Assembly: GCA_035534295.1 (NCBI GenBank)
Contig: DATLSE010000019.1
Location: 1 to 23,382, forward strand
Direction: 5' to 3'
Source: DATKQJ01 sp035534295
Lineage (GTDB): Bacteria > Chloroflexota > Dormibacteria > Dormibacterales > Dormibacteraceae
DNA length: 23,382 bases
The position numbers were made by a program, and so were the translations under genes. Every line of letters starts with the position of its first letter. Position 1 is the first letter of the stretch. Of the stretch, positions 7,013 through 15,319 are shown in pieces. A model generated the notes under the pieces. That model had not been told where the DNA came from. It saw nothing but the letters and a program-made list of their open reading frames with translations, and searched no databases.

Positions 7013-7458
7013 ACGTGAACGGCGCGCCCCACGTGGTCGACCTCTGGGAGGGCGCCTCCCTGCTCCAGGTCCTGCGGGAGGAACTCCACATGTGGGGATC
7101 GAAAAATGCCTGCGAGCAGGGCGAGTGCGGCTCCTGCTCGGTGCTGCTGGACGGGGCCCTGGTCTGCTCCTGCCTGGTCCTCGCCGCGGGCTGCGAGGGG
7201 TCCCCGGTCGTCACCGTCGAGGGCCTTGCTGACGACCCCATCAGTCGCGTGGTGGAAAAAGAGCTGGTCGAGGCCGGAGGAGTCCAGTGCGGGTTTTGCA
7301 CCCCAGGCTTTGTGGTCGCGATGACCGACCTTTTGCGCCGGTTCCCGGATGCGGGGGAATCAGAACTAAAAACGGCACTGGCCGGCAACCTGTGCCGCTG
7401 CACCGGCTACGTTCGCATCCTGGAGGCTTGGCGTCGCGCCCGGGTGCAACTTGCCTGA
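6997..7458 (+). CDS. Molybdenum hydroxylase 2Fe-2S subunit
   Basis: This 153-residue electron-transfer subunit holds two [2Fe-2S] clusters. The plant-ferredoxin-type cluster uses C39, C44, C47 (CEQGECGSC) and C59. The helical-domain cluster uses C98, C101 (CGFC), C133 and C135 (CRC). All eight ligands are present and the length is standard for CoxS/XdhC-type small subunits. The gene overlaps both partners closely, so stoichiometric coupled translation is likely. Confidence 0.94.
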   Translation: MRVTLNVNGAPHVVDLWEGASLLQVLREELHMWGSKNACEQGECGSCSVLLDGALVCSCLVLAAGCEGSPVVTVEGLADDPISRVVEKELVEAGGVQCGFCTPGFVVAMTDLLRRFPDAGESELKTALAGNLCRCTGYVRILEAWRRARVQLA

Positions 7459-7459
7459 G

Positions 7460-9817
7460 ATGACCCGAGGCGTGGGGGCCTCGGTTCCCCGGCCCGACGG
7501 CCCGGCCAAGGCGCGGGGCGAATTCGACTTCGCGAGTGACCTCTGGGCTCCGGGAATGATCTACGGGCGTACGTTGCGCAGTCCCTATCCGCACGCGTTG
7601 ATCCGCAGCGTTGACACCTCCAGGGCTCGTTCACTGGCCGGCGTGAGGGCGGTACTCACCGCTGACGATCTACCCGGGCAGACCGTCTACGGACTGGCCA
7701 AGGTGCGCGATCAGCCGGTGCTGGTGGGGACTAAGGACCGAGTCATGTACGAGGGCGAGGCGATCGCGCTGGTTGCCGCCGACACTCCGGAGATCGCCCG
7801 CCTTGCTCTGGAGCTGATCGACGTCCAGTACGAGCCGCTGCCAGTGCTGACCGACCCGGTCGCGGCCCTGATCGGCGGCGACGGTTACCGCGAGCTGGTC
7901 ATCCGCCGGGGCGACCCGGATGCTGTCGCCGCAGTCCAGGTCGAAGGTTATTACGAGGTTGGCCAGCAGGATCAGGCCCCCCTGGGACCGGAGGCGGGCC
8001 TGGCCGTGCCGTCCCATGGTGGGCGTGAGGTGGACCTGTTCATCGCCACCCAGGCTCTGCACGTGGACTTGGATCAGGTCGCTGACTGTCTGGCCATGGA
8101 GCGGAGTCGGGTGCGGCTGCATCTGGCCGGCGTGGGGGGGGCGTTTGGGGCCCGCGAGGACATATCGATGCAGATCCACGCCTGTCTGCTCGCGCTGGCC
8201 ACGATGCGCCCGGTGAAGATGTGGTACGGGCGCCAGGAGTCGTTCTTCGGTCACGTCCATCGCCACCCGGCCCGGATGTGGTATCGGCATGGCGCGGACG
8301 CCTCGGGCCAGCTCGTCTTCGTGCGCGCGACGATCGTCCTCGACGGCGGTGCGTACGGGTCCAGCACTAGATCGGTGGTGGCCAATGCCGCGTGCTTCGG
8401 CGCCGGTCCCTACCGGGTTCCCAATGTCGAACTCTGGTGCGGGGCGGCCCGGACCAACGTGCAGCCGAACGGCGCCATGCGCGGATTCGGAGCGGTCCAG
8501 GCCTGTTTTGCGCACGAGGCGCAGATGGACCGGCTGGCCCACAAGCTTGAGCTGAGCCCGCTCGAGATCCGCCGACGCAATCTGCTCGGCCCGGGCGATT
8601 CGCTCATCACCGGCCAGCGGGTGACCGGGGCGGCACCGCTGGCCGAGCTGCTCGATCGCTGCCAGTCCCTCCCGCTACCGTCGGCGCCCGCGGCCCAGGA
8701 CCTGCCCGGAGCCGGGGGGTACGCGGCTGATCCGCGCCGCGTCAGGCGCGGCGTCGGGTACGCGCTGGGGTACAAGAACATTGCCTTCTCCGGGGGCACC
8801 GACGACTACTCCACCGCCCGGGTGCGGCTTGAGCTAGTCGATGGTCGGGCTCGGGCGACGGTCAAGACGGCCGCATCTGAGATGGGGCAGGGCCTGGTCA
8901 CGGTGGTGGCGCAAATGGTTCGCACCGAGCTCGGGGTCGACGAGGTGATTCTGCTCGAGGCGGACACCCTGATCGGAGACGCCGGGAGTTCGTCCGCTTC
9001 CAGGCAGACCTGGATGACGGGAGGCGCGGTGCAGGGCGCCGCACGCAGGGTCAAGTCCGAGCTTCTGCGCCGGGCCGGGCCCCCGGCGGCGGACCTGGGC
9101 GTGGGCTGTGTTCTGGATTCCGAGGGGGTGGCACTGGCGCCGATCGAACTCGTGCTCTCCGAACCGATCGAGTTTGAGCATGAGTTCCATCACCGCCCCA
9201 CCCAGCCCCTGGACGACAACGGCCAGGGGGACGCGCACGTGTCCTTCATGTTCGTGGCTCAGCGCGCGGTGGTCGATGTCGACCTTGACACCGGGTGCGC
9301 CAGGGTGGCTCAGGTCGCCACCGTCCAGGATGTGGGTCGGGCGATCAACCCGCTCCAGGTCATGGGCCAGATCGAGGGCGCGGTGGCTCAAGGCGTCGGC
9401 CTGGCTCTGATGGAGGAGATGCTGTTGCAGGACGGACATCTTCTAAATCCGAGCTTCACCGACTACCTTCTGCCGACCGTGCTGGACACGCCGGAGATGG
9501 TGTCCGAGCTGATTGAGGAGCCTGAACCGCTCGCTCCATACGGGGCCAAGGGGGTCGGGGAGCCCCCGCTCATCGCTTCGCCGGCGGCGATTGCGGCCGC
9601 GCTACGCGATGCGAGCGGCCGTTCGCTGCCCCGGATTCCCGTGCGCGCCGAGGAGCTGGCGGGTATTGCCGAGCTGGCCTGGGATCGGCGAGTGGTCGCC
9701 GGTCAGCGGCCGGGGGCGGTGCTGCCCGAGCCCGCCTCGGGGGCCAGCGCTCCGATGCCGGCCAGCGAACCGGGGTTGTCCAGGGCGGAGACATCGCCCG
9801 GTTCAAGGCCGAGATAG
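7460..9817 (+). CDS. Molybdopterin-binding large subunit, xanthine dehydrogenase (PucD-like)
   Basis: This 785-residue catalytic subunit carries the molybdenum cofactor. It has the a/b-hammerhead N-terminus (PRPDGPAKARGEF), the Moco-binding region VGGAFGARED, the active-site loop GAMRGFGAVQ (338-347, R341) and the C-terminal GVGEPP block with the presumed catalytic E701. The loop is of the purine-oxidising type. The AYXCSFR motif of form I CO dehydrogenase is absent, as is AYRGAGR of form II. The start is ATG 7460, one base after the preceding stop; TTG 7451 is an alternative. The last about 38 residues extend past the usual family end and overlap the convergent synthetase gene by 115 bp. No XdhC/CoxI-type maturation factor is in the window. 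Substrate assignment to xanthine or hypoxanthine is inference. Confidence 0.87.
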   Translation: MTRGVGASVPRPDGPAKARGEFDFASDLWAPGMIYGRTLRSPYPHALIRSVDTSRARSLAGVRAVLTADDLPGQTVYGLAKVRDQPVLVGTKDRVMYEGEAIALVAADTPEIARLALELIDVQYEPLPVLTDPVAALIGGDGYRELVIRRGDPDAVAAVQVEGYYEVGQQDQAPLGPEAGLAVPSHGGREVDLFIATQALHVDLDQVADCLAMERSRVRLHLAGVGGAFGAREDISMQIHACLLALATMRPVKMWYGRQESFFGHVHRHPARMWYRHGADASGQLVFVRATIVLDGGAYGSSTRSVVANAACFGAGPYRVPNVELWCGAARTNVQPNGAMRGFGAVQACFAHEAQMDRLAHKLELSPLEIRRRNLLGPGDSLITGQRVTGAAPLAELLDRCQSLPLPSAPAAQDLPGAGGYAADPRRVRRGVGYALGYKNIAFSGGTDDYSTARVRLELVDGRARATVKTAASEMGQGLVTVVAQMVRTELGVDEVILLEADTLIGDAGSSSASRQTWMTGGAVQGAARRVKSELLRRAGPPAADLGVGCVLDSEGVALAPIELVLSEPIEFEHEFHHRPTQPLDDNGQGDAHVSFMFVAQRAVVDVDLDTGCARVAQVATVQDVGRAINPLQVMGQIEGAVAQGVGLALMEEMLLQDGHLLNPSFTDYLLPTVLDTPEMVSELIEEPEPLAPYGAKGVGEPPLIASPAAIAAALRDASGRSLPRIPVRAEELAGIAELAWDRRVVAGQRPGAVLPEPASGASAPMPASEPGLSRAETSPGSRPR

Positions 9818-11688
9818 ACGGCCTTGATCAAGCGCCGGAGGATTTTTGCGTTGCGAGTTCGGGGCAGCTCGTCCAGGAAGTGCAGGGCGGACGGAGCCAG
9901 CGCCTTGCCCAGACTGTCGGAGAGCGCCGACACCAGTCCTCGCCGCAATCCGTCGGTGGCGATGACGTCGGTTTTGAGGACACAGAAGCAGACCAGGACC
10001 TCGCCTTTGATCGGGTCCGGAACCCCGATCGCCGCCGCCTCCAGCACCTCGGGCTGAGCCACCAGAACCGACTCCACCTCCGCCGGGCCAAGCCTCTTTC
10101 CCGCCAGCTTGATGGTGTCATCCGATCGGCCCAGCAGGTACCAGAGCCCGTCGTCAGCCACGTACGCCCAGTCGCCGTGGACCCAGACCCCGGGAAACCT
10201 TGACCAGTATGTCTCCAGATAGCGGTCCGGATCGCGCCAGAACCCCTGCGTCATCCCGGGCCAGGGCTGCAGGATGCTGAGCTCTCCGACCTCGCCTCTA
10301 ACGCTCTGCCCCTGGTCGTTAAGAACCGCCGCCGCCATGCCCGGAAGTGGCCCGGCGAACGAGCACGGACGAAGTGGGCTGAGGACGTTGCCAGCGAGGA
10401 TGCCGCCCGATATCTCGGTCCCGCCGGAATAGTTGATGACGGGGAGTTGAGAGCGGCCGACGTGCTCAAAGAACCATTTGAAAGGAGCGGGATTCCAGGG
10501 CTCGCCCGTACCTCCAAGGACGCGGAGGGCAGTCATAGGATGGCTATGCACAGGCGCTGTTCCGTGGGCCATGAGAGCGCGGACCAGAGTCGGCGAGACG
10601 CCCAGGATGCTTACCCCCAGCTGGTCGCAGATGCTCCAGATGCGGTCCGGACCGGGGTGGTCGGGGGCCCCCTCGTAGAGAACTGCGCAACCGCCCAGGG
10701 CGAGCGCGCCGAGGATCATCCACGGCCCCATCATCCAGCCGATGTCCGAATACCAGAAGAGCACGTCAGCCTCACCCATGTCGAAGGCATGGGCAAGGTC
10801 CAGGGCCGCCTTGACTGGAAATCCGCCATGGACGTGATACGCCCCCTTGGGTGTTCCGGTCGTGCCCGAGGTGTACAGGATCATCAGAGGCGATTGCGGA
10901 CTGAGACTCGAGTTCGCCAGGGCCACCGTTTCTTCGTCCATCAACAGGTCGAAGAGTCGATCGCGCTCAGGCATCCAAGGCACCTCTCTGCGCACGCGTC
11001 GGCACATAATCAGGTGCTTGACGCTGGGGCACTGCAGGAGCGCCCGATCCGCGATCTCCTTCATCGCCACCATCTGGCCGCGCCGAAAGTAGCCGTCGGC
11101 GCAGATCAGCGCGCGCGCCTCACAGTCCTGGAGGCGCGCGGCCACTGCCCCGGCCCCAAAACCGCTGAACAGGGGGATGAAGACAAGGCCGATCTTGGCG
11201 CAGGCCAGAATGGCGATGGCGGTTTCGATCGTCATCGGCATGAAGATGCCGACCCGTTCTCCCCGGGTGAGGCCCAGGCGCTGGAGCGCGGACGCAAAGC
11301 GCCCAACCTCCCAGTTGAGCTCGGAGTACGTGACCCTCCGCCGATCGCCAGGTTCGCCCTCAAAAATGAGGGCGGGGCGGTCTCCAGCGCCCCGTGCCAG
11401 GTGCTGATCGATGCAGCTGGCCACGATATTCATCTCCGCTCCGGGCCAGAACTGAGCCCACTGCGGCCCTCGGCTCAGGTCCACAACGCTCTGGTAGGGG
11501 CGGTCGAAACGGATCCCGATGTCGCGCACCGCGGCGTCCCAGAACCAGTTGGGATCCAGCTCCGCTCGCTTCAGGAGCTCCGGGTAGGACTTGACGCCAT
11601 GCCGTTCCATGAACCCGGCGAGCCGGCTGCGCGAGATGGTCTCCGGGCTCGGCCGCCAGATCACCTCTCCGGTCGTGACCGATTGCAC
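9703..11688 (-). CDS. AMP-forming acyl-CoA synthetase (acetyl-CoA synthetase-like)
   Basis: The enzyme activates a carboxylic acid to acyl-AMP and then acyl-CoA. The 661-residue product has an ACAS N-terminal segment, the P-loop LYTSGTTGTPKG (about 271-282), the adenylate-site stretch NYSGGTEISGG, YLLGRSDDTIKLAGKRLGP and a C-terminal RTRNAKILRR block. The adenylation lysine is K615; the usual RTRSGK reads RTRNAK. The Trp of the WWQTE motif that restricts true acetyl-CoA synthetase to acetate is replaced (NYSGGTE), so a larger or different acyl substrate is possible. Translation starts at GTG 11688, which follows TAGAAT by 6 nt. Its 3' end overlaps the xanthine dehydrogenase large-subunit gene in antisense. 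Confidence 0.87.
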   Translation of the reverse strand: MQSVTTGEVIWRPSPETISRSRLAGFMERHGVKSYPELLKRAELDPNWFWDAAVRDIGIRFDRPYQSVVDLSRGPQWAQFWPGAEMNIVASCIDQHLARGAGDRPALIFEGEPGDRRRVTYSELNWEVGRFASALQRLGLTRGERVGIFMPMTIETAIAILACAKIGLVFIPLFSGFGAGAVAARLQDCEARALICADGYFRRGQMVAMKEIADRALLQCPSVKHLIMCRRVRREVPWMPERDRLFDLLMDEETVALANSSLSPQSPLMILYTSGTTGTPKGAYHVHGGFPVKAALDLAHAFDMGEADVLFWYSDIGWMMGPWMILGALALGGCAVLYEGAPDHPGPDRIWSICDQLGVSILGVSPTLVRALMAHGTAPVHSHPMTALRVLGGTGEPWNPAPFKWFFEHVGRSQLPVINYSGGTEISGGILAGNVLSPLRPCSFAGPLPGMAAAVLNDQGQSVRGEVGELSILQPWPGMTQGFWRDPDRYLETYWSRFPGVWVHGDWAYVADDGLWYLLGRSDDTIKLAGKRLGPAEVESVLVAQPEVLEAAAIGVPDPIKGEVLVCFCVLKTDVIATDGLRRGLVSALSDSLGKALAPSALHFLDELPRTRNAKILRRLIKAVYLGLEPGDVSALDNPGSLAGIGALAPEAGSGSTAPGR

Positions 11689-11694
11689 GCCCGG

Positions 11695-11704
11695 ATTCTA
11701 TAAA
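11695..11704. promoter_or_regulatory. Overlapping divergent -10 elements
   Basis: The ten bases attctataaa read TAGAAT on the minus strand (11700-11695, ending 6 nt before the synthetase GTG) and TATAAA on the plus strand (11699-11704, 22 nt before the hypothetical gene's GTG 11727). The two -10 hexamers overlap by two bases, so the two directions probably compete for RNA polymerase. Confidence 0.4.
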
Positions 11705-11729
11705 GTCGACCCGGGCCTACCACACCGTG

Positions 11730-12029
11730 ATGACTGCTTATCGCCCAGACTCAAGCAACGCGGGCCTGGCCGAAGCAGGTCTGGCCCGCCTCCTAAGACG
11801 CTTGGTGCCAGCACCGGAGTGGGCCCGCGTGGCGGCGGTCATGTCCCAGGCGGTGGCGCTGGACGACGGTCAACTCACCGTCTTCCTGGATCGGCTGGCG
11901 GAGGTGATCGAAGGCGGGGGTGCAAGCCTTGGCGCAAGCCAGGTGGAGGCCGTCCTGGCTCAGGCCAGATCGCATCGCGGCGGGGTGGGGGGAGCGCTCA
12001 GCGGCTCAGACCCGCCTCCTCCTCACTGA
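11730..12029 (+). CDS. Small hypothetical protein
   Basis: The 99-residue product (ATG 11730; GTG 11727 also possible) is not recognised. Most of it (about 12-85) reads as a soluble alpha-helical domain with regular leucines and charged residues (GLARLLRRLVPAP, QLTVFLDRLAEVIE); the proline-rich tail is low complexity. No Cys, signal peptide or membrane segment is present. It is divergent from the acyl-CoA synthetase gene, and its last 32 bp overlap the end of the convergent 12606 gene. It could be spurious, but the helical heptad-like pattern and upstream TATAAA favour a real gene. Confidence 0.45.
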   Translation: MTAYRPDSSNAGLAEAGLARLLRRLVPAPEWARVAAVMSQAVALDDGQLTVFLDRLAEVIEGGGASLGASQVEAVLAQARSHRGGVGGALSGSDPPPPH

Positions 12030-12606
12030 GCTCGAAGTAGTTCTGCCAGGCTGCTCGGGCCGCGCTGGCGGCGGCCAGTGCTCGAGCCATGTCCCCCTGC
12101 GCACAGGGTCCACTCCGCGCAGCCTGCTGGGCCTGATGCTGGGCGCAGGCCCAGCGGTCGAACGCCCTCTCCACGGTTTGATGCACCAGGTCCAGCCATT
12201 CGGCCTGGGCTCCTACCTCCGCCTCCGTCGCAGGAGGCGGAGGTAGGGTCAGGAACTTCCAGCGCGCGCCCGCCGCCACCGCTTGAAAGGTCGGGGTGCC
12301 GGCTGCGCGGCCGGGGTGCATTCGGGGCTGAGGGTGTAGCGGATTGAGGGCCATTAGCCGCTGCTGGACCGAGAACACAAGGCGGTGGGCGGCGCGCAGG
12401 GTCCGCGCGCGGCCCTGGCGCTGAGCTCGGGCCAGACGCCGATCGAGGGCCTCGATGGCGTCGGCAAGGGGGTCGGGCAGCTCTGAGCAGTCGCCCAGAA
12501 GCAATTGTTCGACCTCCTCCAAAAGGGCGTCCGAACGCGCCATCAGCTGGCGCCGCTGAGCCTCCCGACCGGAGCCGTCGAGGTCGTACTCGATCGCCGT
12601 CGCCAC
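11998..12606 (-). CDS. Hypothetical helical protein divergent from the Tad operon
   Basis: The 202-residue product starts at GTG 12606. It is rich in Ala, Arg, Gln and Leu and is predicted to be largely alpha-helical and coiled (residues about 10-90 and 125-200), with a central Pro-rich linker (TLPPPPATEAE). No family motif is recognised. It has the best promoter in the window: TTGACA, 17-bp spacer, GATTCT, then 7 nt to the GTG, so the mRNA is probably leaderless. The -35 overlaps a mirror-image -35 for the Tad operon. A role linked to the pilus machinery is only a suggestion from that arrangement. Confidence 0.65.
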   Translation of the reverse strand: MATAIEYDLDGSGREAQRRQLMARSDALLEEVEQLLLGDCSELPDPLADAIEALDRRLARAQRQGRARTLRAAHRLVFSVQQRLMALNPLHPQPRMHPGRAAGTPTFQAVAAGARWKFLTLPPPPATEAEVGAQAEWLDLVHQTVERAFDRWACAQHQAQQAARSGPCAQGDMARALAAASAARAAWQNYFELSEEEAGLSR

Positions 12607-12613
12607 GCCTCAG

Positions 12614-12664
12614 AGAATCCACGCGGCGCCACATCTTGTCAAGCATTGCTTTACGGCCTAAAGC
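12614..12664. promoter_or_regulatory. Back-to-back promoters sharing a palindromic -35
   Basis: CTTGTCAAG at 12635-12643 is palindromic. It gives TTGACA on the minus strand (12642-12637) with a 17-bp spacer to GATTCT (12619-12614), and TTGTCA on the plus strand (12636-12641) with a 17-bp spacer to TAAAGC (12659-12664). The first serves the hypothetical gene and the second the Tad operon starting at 12724. The remaining bases 12665-12723 hold a GAGG-type ribosome-binding site just before ATG 12724. Confidence 0.5.
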
Positions 12665-12723
12665 CGCTTAACGGGCGGGATTGGGGGTCCGGACGCAGGA
12701 AGGGAAGATGGCGCCGAGGTGGC

Positions 12724-13335
12724 ATGAAGCGCAGGTTGGCGGTGGTGGTGGTGGCGTTGCTCAGCGGGTTGGCGGTCAGCGCCGGTCTGCTGGTCGGAAT
12801 TGCGCCTCCGGCCAAGCAGGCCGGATACGTGATCGTGTCGCGCGATGTGCCGGCGGGAGCGCCGCTCGGTGGTGGGGTCCTGGAATTACGGCGGGGACCG
12901 CTCACCGCCGACCTTCTGGCGACCGCAGCCTCGCCGGCGGCCATCGGCGAGGCGGCGAAAATGTATGCCACCCACCAGTTGATATCGGGCCAGCTGCTGC
13001 AAAGGGCCGACCTGACCCGGACGTTGGGAGCGGGAACCCGGCTTGTGTATCTCCCCTTGAGCGGACTGCCGCCCGTGGCCGCGGGCCAGCGCGTAGACCT
13101 GCTACTGGCCGTGACCGCCGGCTCTGACACCGGGGTCACGCCGTTCGCGCAGGGTGTGCTGGTGACCCGGGTGGAAGCCACCGGTCTGGTCCTGGCGGTC
13201 AGCCCCGAGGCCGCCCCTGCGTTTGTGTACGCGTCGCTAAATGAGCACCTGGTGGCGTTGGGGGAGGCGGAGGGCTCGGCCAGCGAGCCCTCCGTCCAGA
13301 CCTTAAGTCAGGCTCTGGCGGGGGCCGGGAGTTGA
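12724..13335 (+). CDS. CpaB/RcpC-like pilus assembly protein (SAF domain)
   Basis: This is the first gene of the Tad-type operon, with 203 residues. An N-terminal membrane anchor or signal segment (about 4-26, LAVVVVALLSGLAVSAGLLVG) is followed by a SAF-like domain beginning YVIVSRDVPAGAPL, then a region containing GQRVDLLLAVT, both typical of CpaB. The protein would face the outside of the membrane, where CpaB/RcpC proteins stabilise the pilus channel. It is shorter than proteobacterial CpaB, as in monoderm loci. ATG 12724 is preceded by GAGGTGG. The stop TGA overlaps the next gene's TTG start. Confidence 0.75.
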   Translation: MKRRLAVVVVALLSGLAVSAGLLVGIAPPAKQAGYVIVSRDVPAGAPLGGGVLELRRGPLTADLLATAASPAAIGEAAKMYATHQLISGQLLQRADLTRTLGAGTRLVYLPLSGLPPVAAGQRVDLLLAVTAGSDTGVTPFAQGVLVTRVEATGLVLAVSPEAAPAFVYASLNEHLVALGEAEGSASEPSVQTLSQALAGAGS

Positions 13336-14030
13336 GCTCGCCTCCGGTCCGAAGTCGCGTCCTTGCTGTGCGCGGGGCCAAGGGCAGCCCTGGCTGCACC
13401 TGGTTGGTGGCCGGGCTCGGGAAGGTTTACGCCTCGGGCCGCCTCGAGGTCCTGCTGGTGGACGCGGATGCTGAGGCGGAGGGCCTCCTGAGTGTGTTCG
13501 GGGCCCCGGCGGGAGACGGCGGGCGGTCCCTGGCCAGGGCGGCCAAGCTGGGACCACCGCATCCCGACGTGGTGCGTCAGGCCGCCCGGGCCGTGAGCGA
13601 GAGGCTCTGGGTGCTGGAAACCATGCGCGCCGCCGATTCCCTTCGGGGAGCCGACCTGGTTGCCGCCGCGCGGGCCCGCCATGCCGTCGTCATCATCGAT
13701 CTGGGGCATCGCCTGGAGGGCTTGCAACGCGAGCTGGAGTCGGCGGCTGACTGGACCCTGTGGGTGGCCGCGACGGATCGCTCGGGGCTGGAGCGGGCCG
13801 ACCGGGCACTTACCTTTAGTCCGGGGCTCGCCGCCTCGACCGGCCTGGTCATCAATCGGGGAGCCGGACCAACTCTGGAGGGCAGCGCCGCGCTCCTGCG
13901 CGATCGTTACGGTCTCCCCGTCGTCGCTCGGCTGGAACGCGGTGGGGCAATCAGGAACCGATGGCGTCTGCGCCGGATGGCCTCAGCGCTCCATCCTGAC
14001 CTGGCCCGGATCGGACTGCCGTGGTCGTGA
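13332..14030 (+). CDS. TadZ/CpaE-like ParA/MinD-family protein with a degenerate P-loop
   Basis: The 232-residue product starts at TTG 13332, coupled to the cpaB stop. Its fold follows MinD/CpaE. The N-terminal strand and loop read VLAVRGAKGSPGCTWLVAG (residues 10-28), where the deviant Walker A KGGxGKT is replaced by AKGSPGCTW; the signature LLVDADAEAEG and the strand AVVIIDLGH follow. Without the P-loop lysine and with a weakened Walker B, ATP hydrolysis is doubtful. TadZ proteins place the Tad machine at a cell pole or focus, and inactive variants are known in that family. Order next to tadA supports the call. Confidence 0.7.
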   Translation: MSSPPVRSRVLAVRGAKGSPGCTWLVAGLGKVYASGRLEVLLVDADAEAEGLLSVFGAPAGDGGRSLARAAKLGPPHPDVVRQAARAVSERLWVLETMRAADSLRGADLVAAARARHAVVIIDLGHRLEGLQRELESAADWTLWVAATDRSGLERADRALTFSPGLAASTGLVINRGAGPTLEGSAALLRDRYGLPVVARLERGGAIRNRWRLRRMASALHPDLARIGLPWS

Positions 14031-15319
14031 GTGCTGAGCAGGCCGAGCTCCGGATCCGGGCCCGCGTGGAGCAGGAGCTGGCCGAGCGCTTAGAGCGCCG
14101 CCAGTCGGCGCGGCTGCGCCTGGGCGATCAGGACTGGGTCTATCGAATGATCGGAGCCCTGGTCAGTGAGGAGCACACGCGGCCGGGATCAGACCTGGAT
14201 CTGGCCGACTGTCCCTTGATCTGGCGCCGCGTGTTTGGAGCGGTGACTCCGTTGGGTCCGCTGGCCGAATACCTGGGAGAGCCCGAGGTTGAGGAGGTGC
14301 GGATCAATGGAACGCGATCCTGTTTTCTGATTCGGGACAGCCGCCGGCTCGAGGTGCCACCGCCGTTTGCCAGCGAGGCGGAGCTGATCGAACTCGTGCA
14401 GTGGTACGCCGATGGGGCGGGGGGTGCGCGGCTCGACCGCGCCAGTCCCACGGTGACCCTGACCCTGCCCGACGGGAGCCGGCTCCACGCCGCGCTGTCG
14501 CCCCCGGCCAGTCCGATGAGTGTGACCATCCGACGACATCCACCGGCCCGATTTCAGGAATTGCAGGACCTGGTCCGCGCCGGCTTCCTGCCCGAGCCCG
14601 CGACTGAGTTTCTAGAGGCCGCCGTTAGGGCTCGCCTCAACATGCTGGTCGCAGGGGGTACTGGAGCCGGCAAGACGACATTCATGCGCACCCTGGGACG
14701 ACTCATCCCCGAGCACGAACGGGTGGTGACCATAGAGGACCACGCCGAGCTTCATCTCTGGCGCGAGCTCAAGGACTGCATCGCCCTGGAGGGACGGAGC
14801 GCGAACATCGAAGGCAGGGGAGCCATCAGCATCCAGATGCTGGTCCACGAGGCCCTGCGCATGTCCCCCGACCGGATCGTGATCGGAGAGGTGCGGGGCG
14901 CCGAGGCCCTTGATCTGCTCGACGCCATGAACACCGGGCACCCGGGCTCCATCTCCACCATCCATTCCGACAGCCCGCGCGACACCCTGCCCCGTCTGGT
15001 GCGCCTCGCGCTCCGCAACCCTCAGGCTCCGCCGGCCGACGCCGTCACCGCCGAGGTGGCGCGAAGCGTGGAGTTGGTGATGCAGGCCAGCGTCGATCTG
15101 AGTGGGGGCCGGCGCCAGCGCTATCTGAGCTCGATCGGATGGGTGGCAGGGACTGAGGCGGGGCGCCCGGTGGTGCAGGAGTTAATGGCGGCTGAGGTGA
15201 GGGAGGGGACCCGATCCTGGCGGCGCCTGGCGTCCTGCACCTTGATGCCGCGGTCGATGCTAGACAAGCTCTCTTTGGTGTCAGCACCCGAGCGCCTGCT
15301 CGACGGCCTGGATGGCTGA
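14027..15319 (+). CDS. tadA: TadA/CpaF secretion ATPase
   Basis: This 430-residue cytoplasmic hexameric ATPase powers pilus assembly. The N-terminal all-alpha region is followed by the CpaF core: Walker A GGTGAGKT (210-217, K216), Asp box VVTIEDHAELHL, Walker B RIVIGEVRGAE with E288, and the His box MNTGHPGSISTIHS. All catalytic features are intact. GTG 14027 overlaps the previous TGA (GTGA), which indicates coupling; GTG 14021 is an alternative. This is the most secure gene in the operon and anchors its identity. Confidence 0.95.
   Translation: MSAEQAELRIRARVEQELAERLERRQSARLRLGDQDWVYRMIGALVSEEHTRPGSDLDLADCPLIWRRVFGAVTPLGPLAEYLGEPEVEEVRINGTRSCFLIRDSRRLEVPPPFASEAELIELVQWYADGAGGARLDRASPTVTLTLPDGSRLHAALSPPASPMSVTIRRHPPARFQELQDLVRAGFLPEPATEFLEAAVRARLNMLVAGGTGAGKTTFMRTLGRLIPEHERVVTIEDHAELHLWRELKDCIALEGRSANIEGRGAISIQMLVHEALRMSPDRIVIGEVRGAEALDLLDAMNTGHPGSISTIHSDSPRDTLPRLVRLALRNPQAPPADAVTAEVARSVELVMQASVDLSGGRRQRYLSSIGWVAGTEAGRPVVQELMAAEVREGTRSWRRLASCTLMPRSMLDKLSLVSAPERLLDGLDG

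Noticed and set aside
6170..9817. Aerobic carbon-monoxide dehydrogenase coxMSL
   Set aside because: The large-subunit loop is GAMRGFGAVQ, not AYXCSFR or AYRGAGR.
9703..11688. Dedicated acetyl-CoA synthetase (acsA)
   Set aside because: The Trp-containing acetate-pocket motif (WWQTE) is replaced by NYSGGTE, so acetate specificity cannot be claimed.
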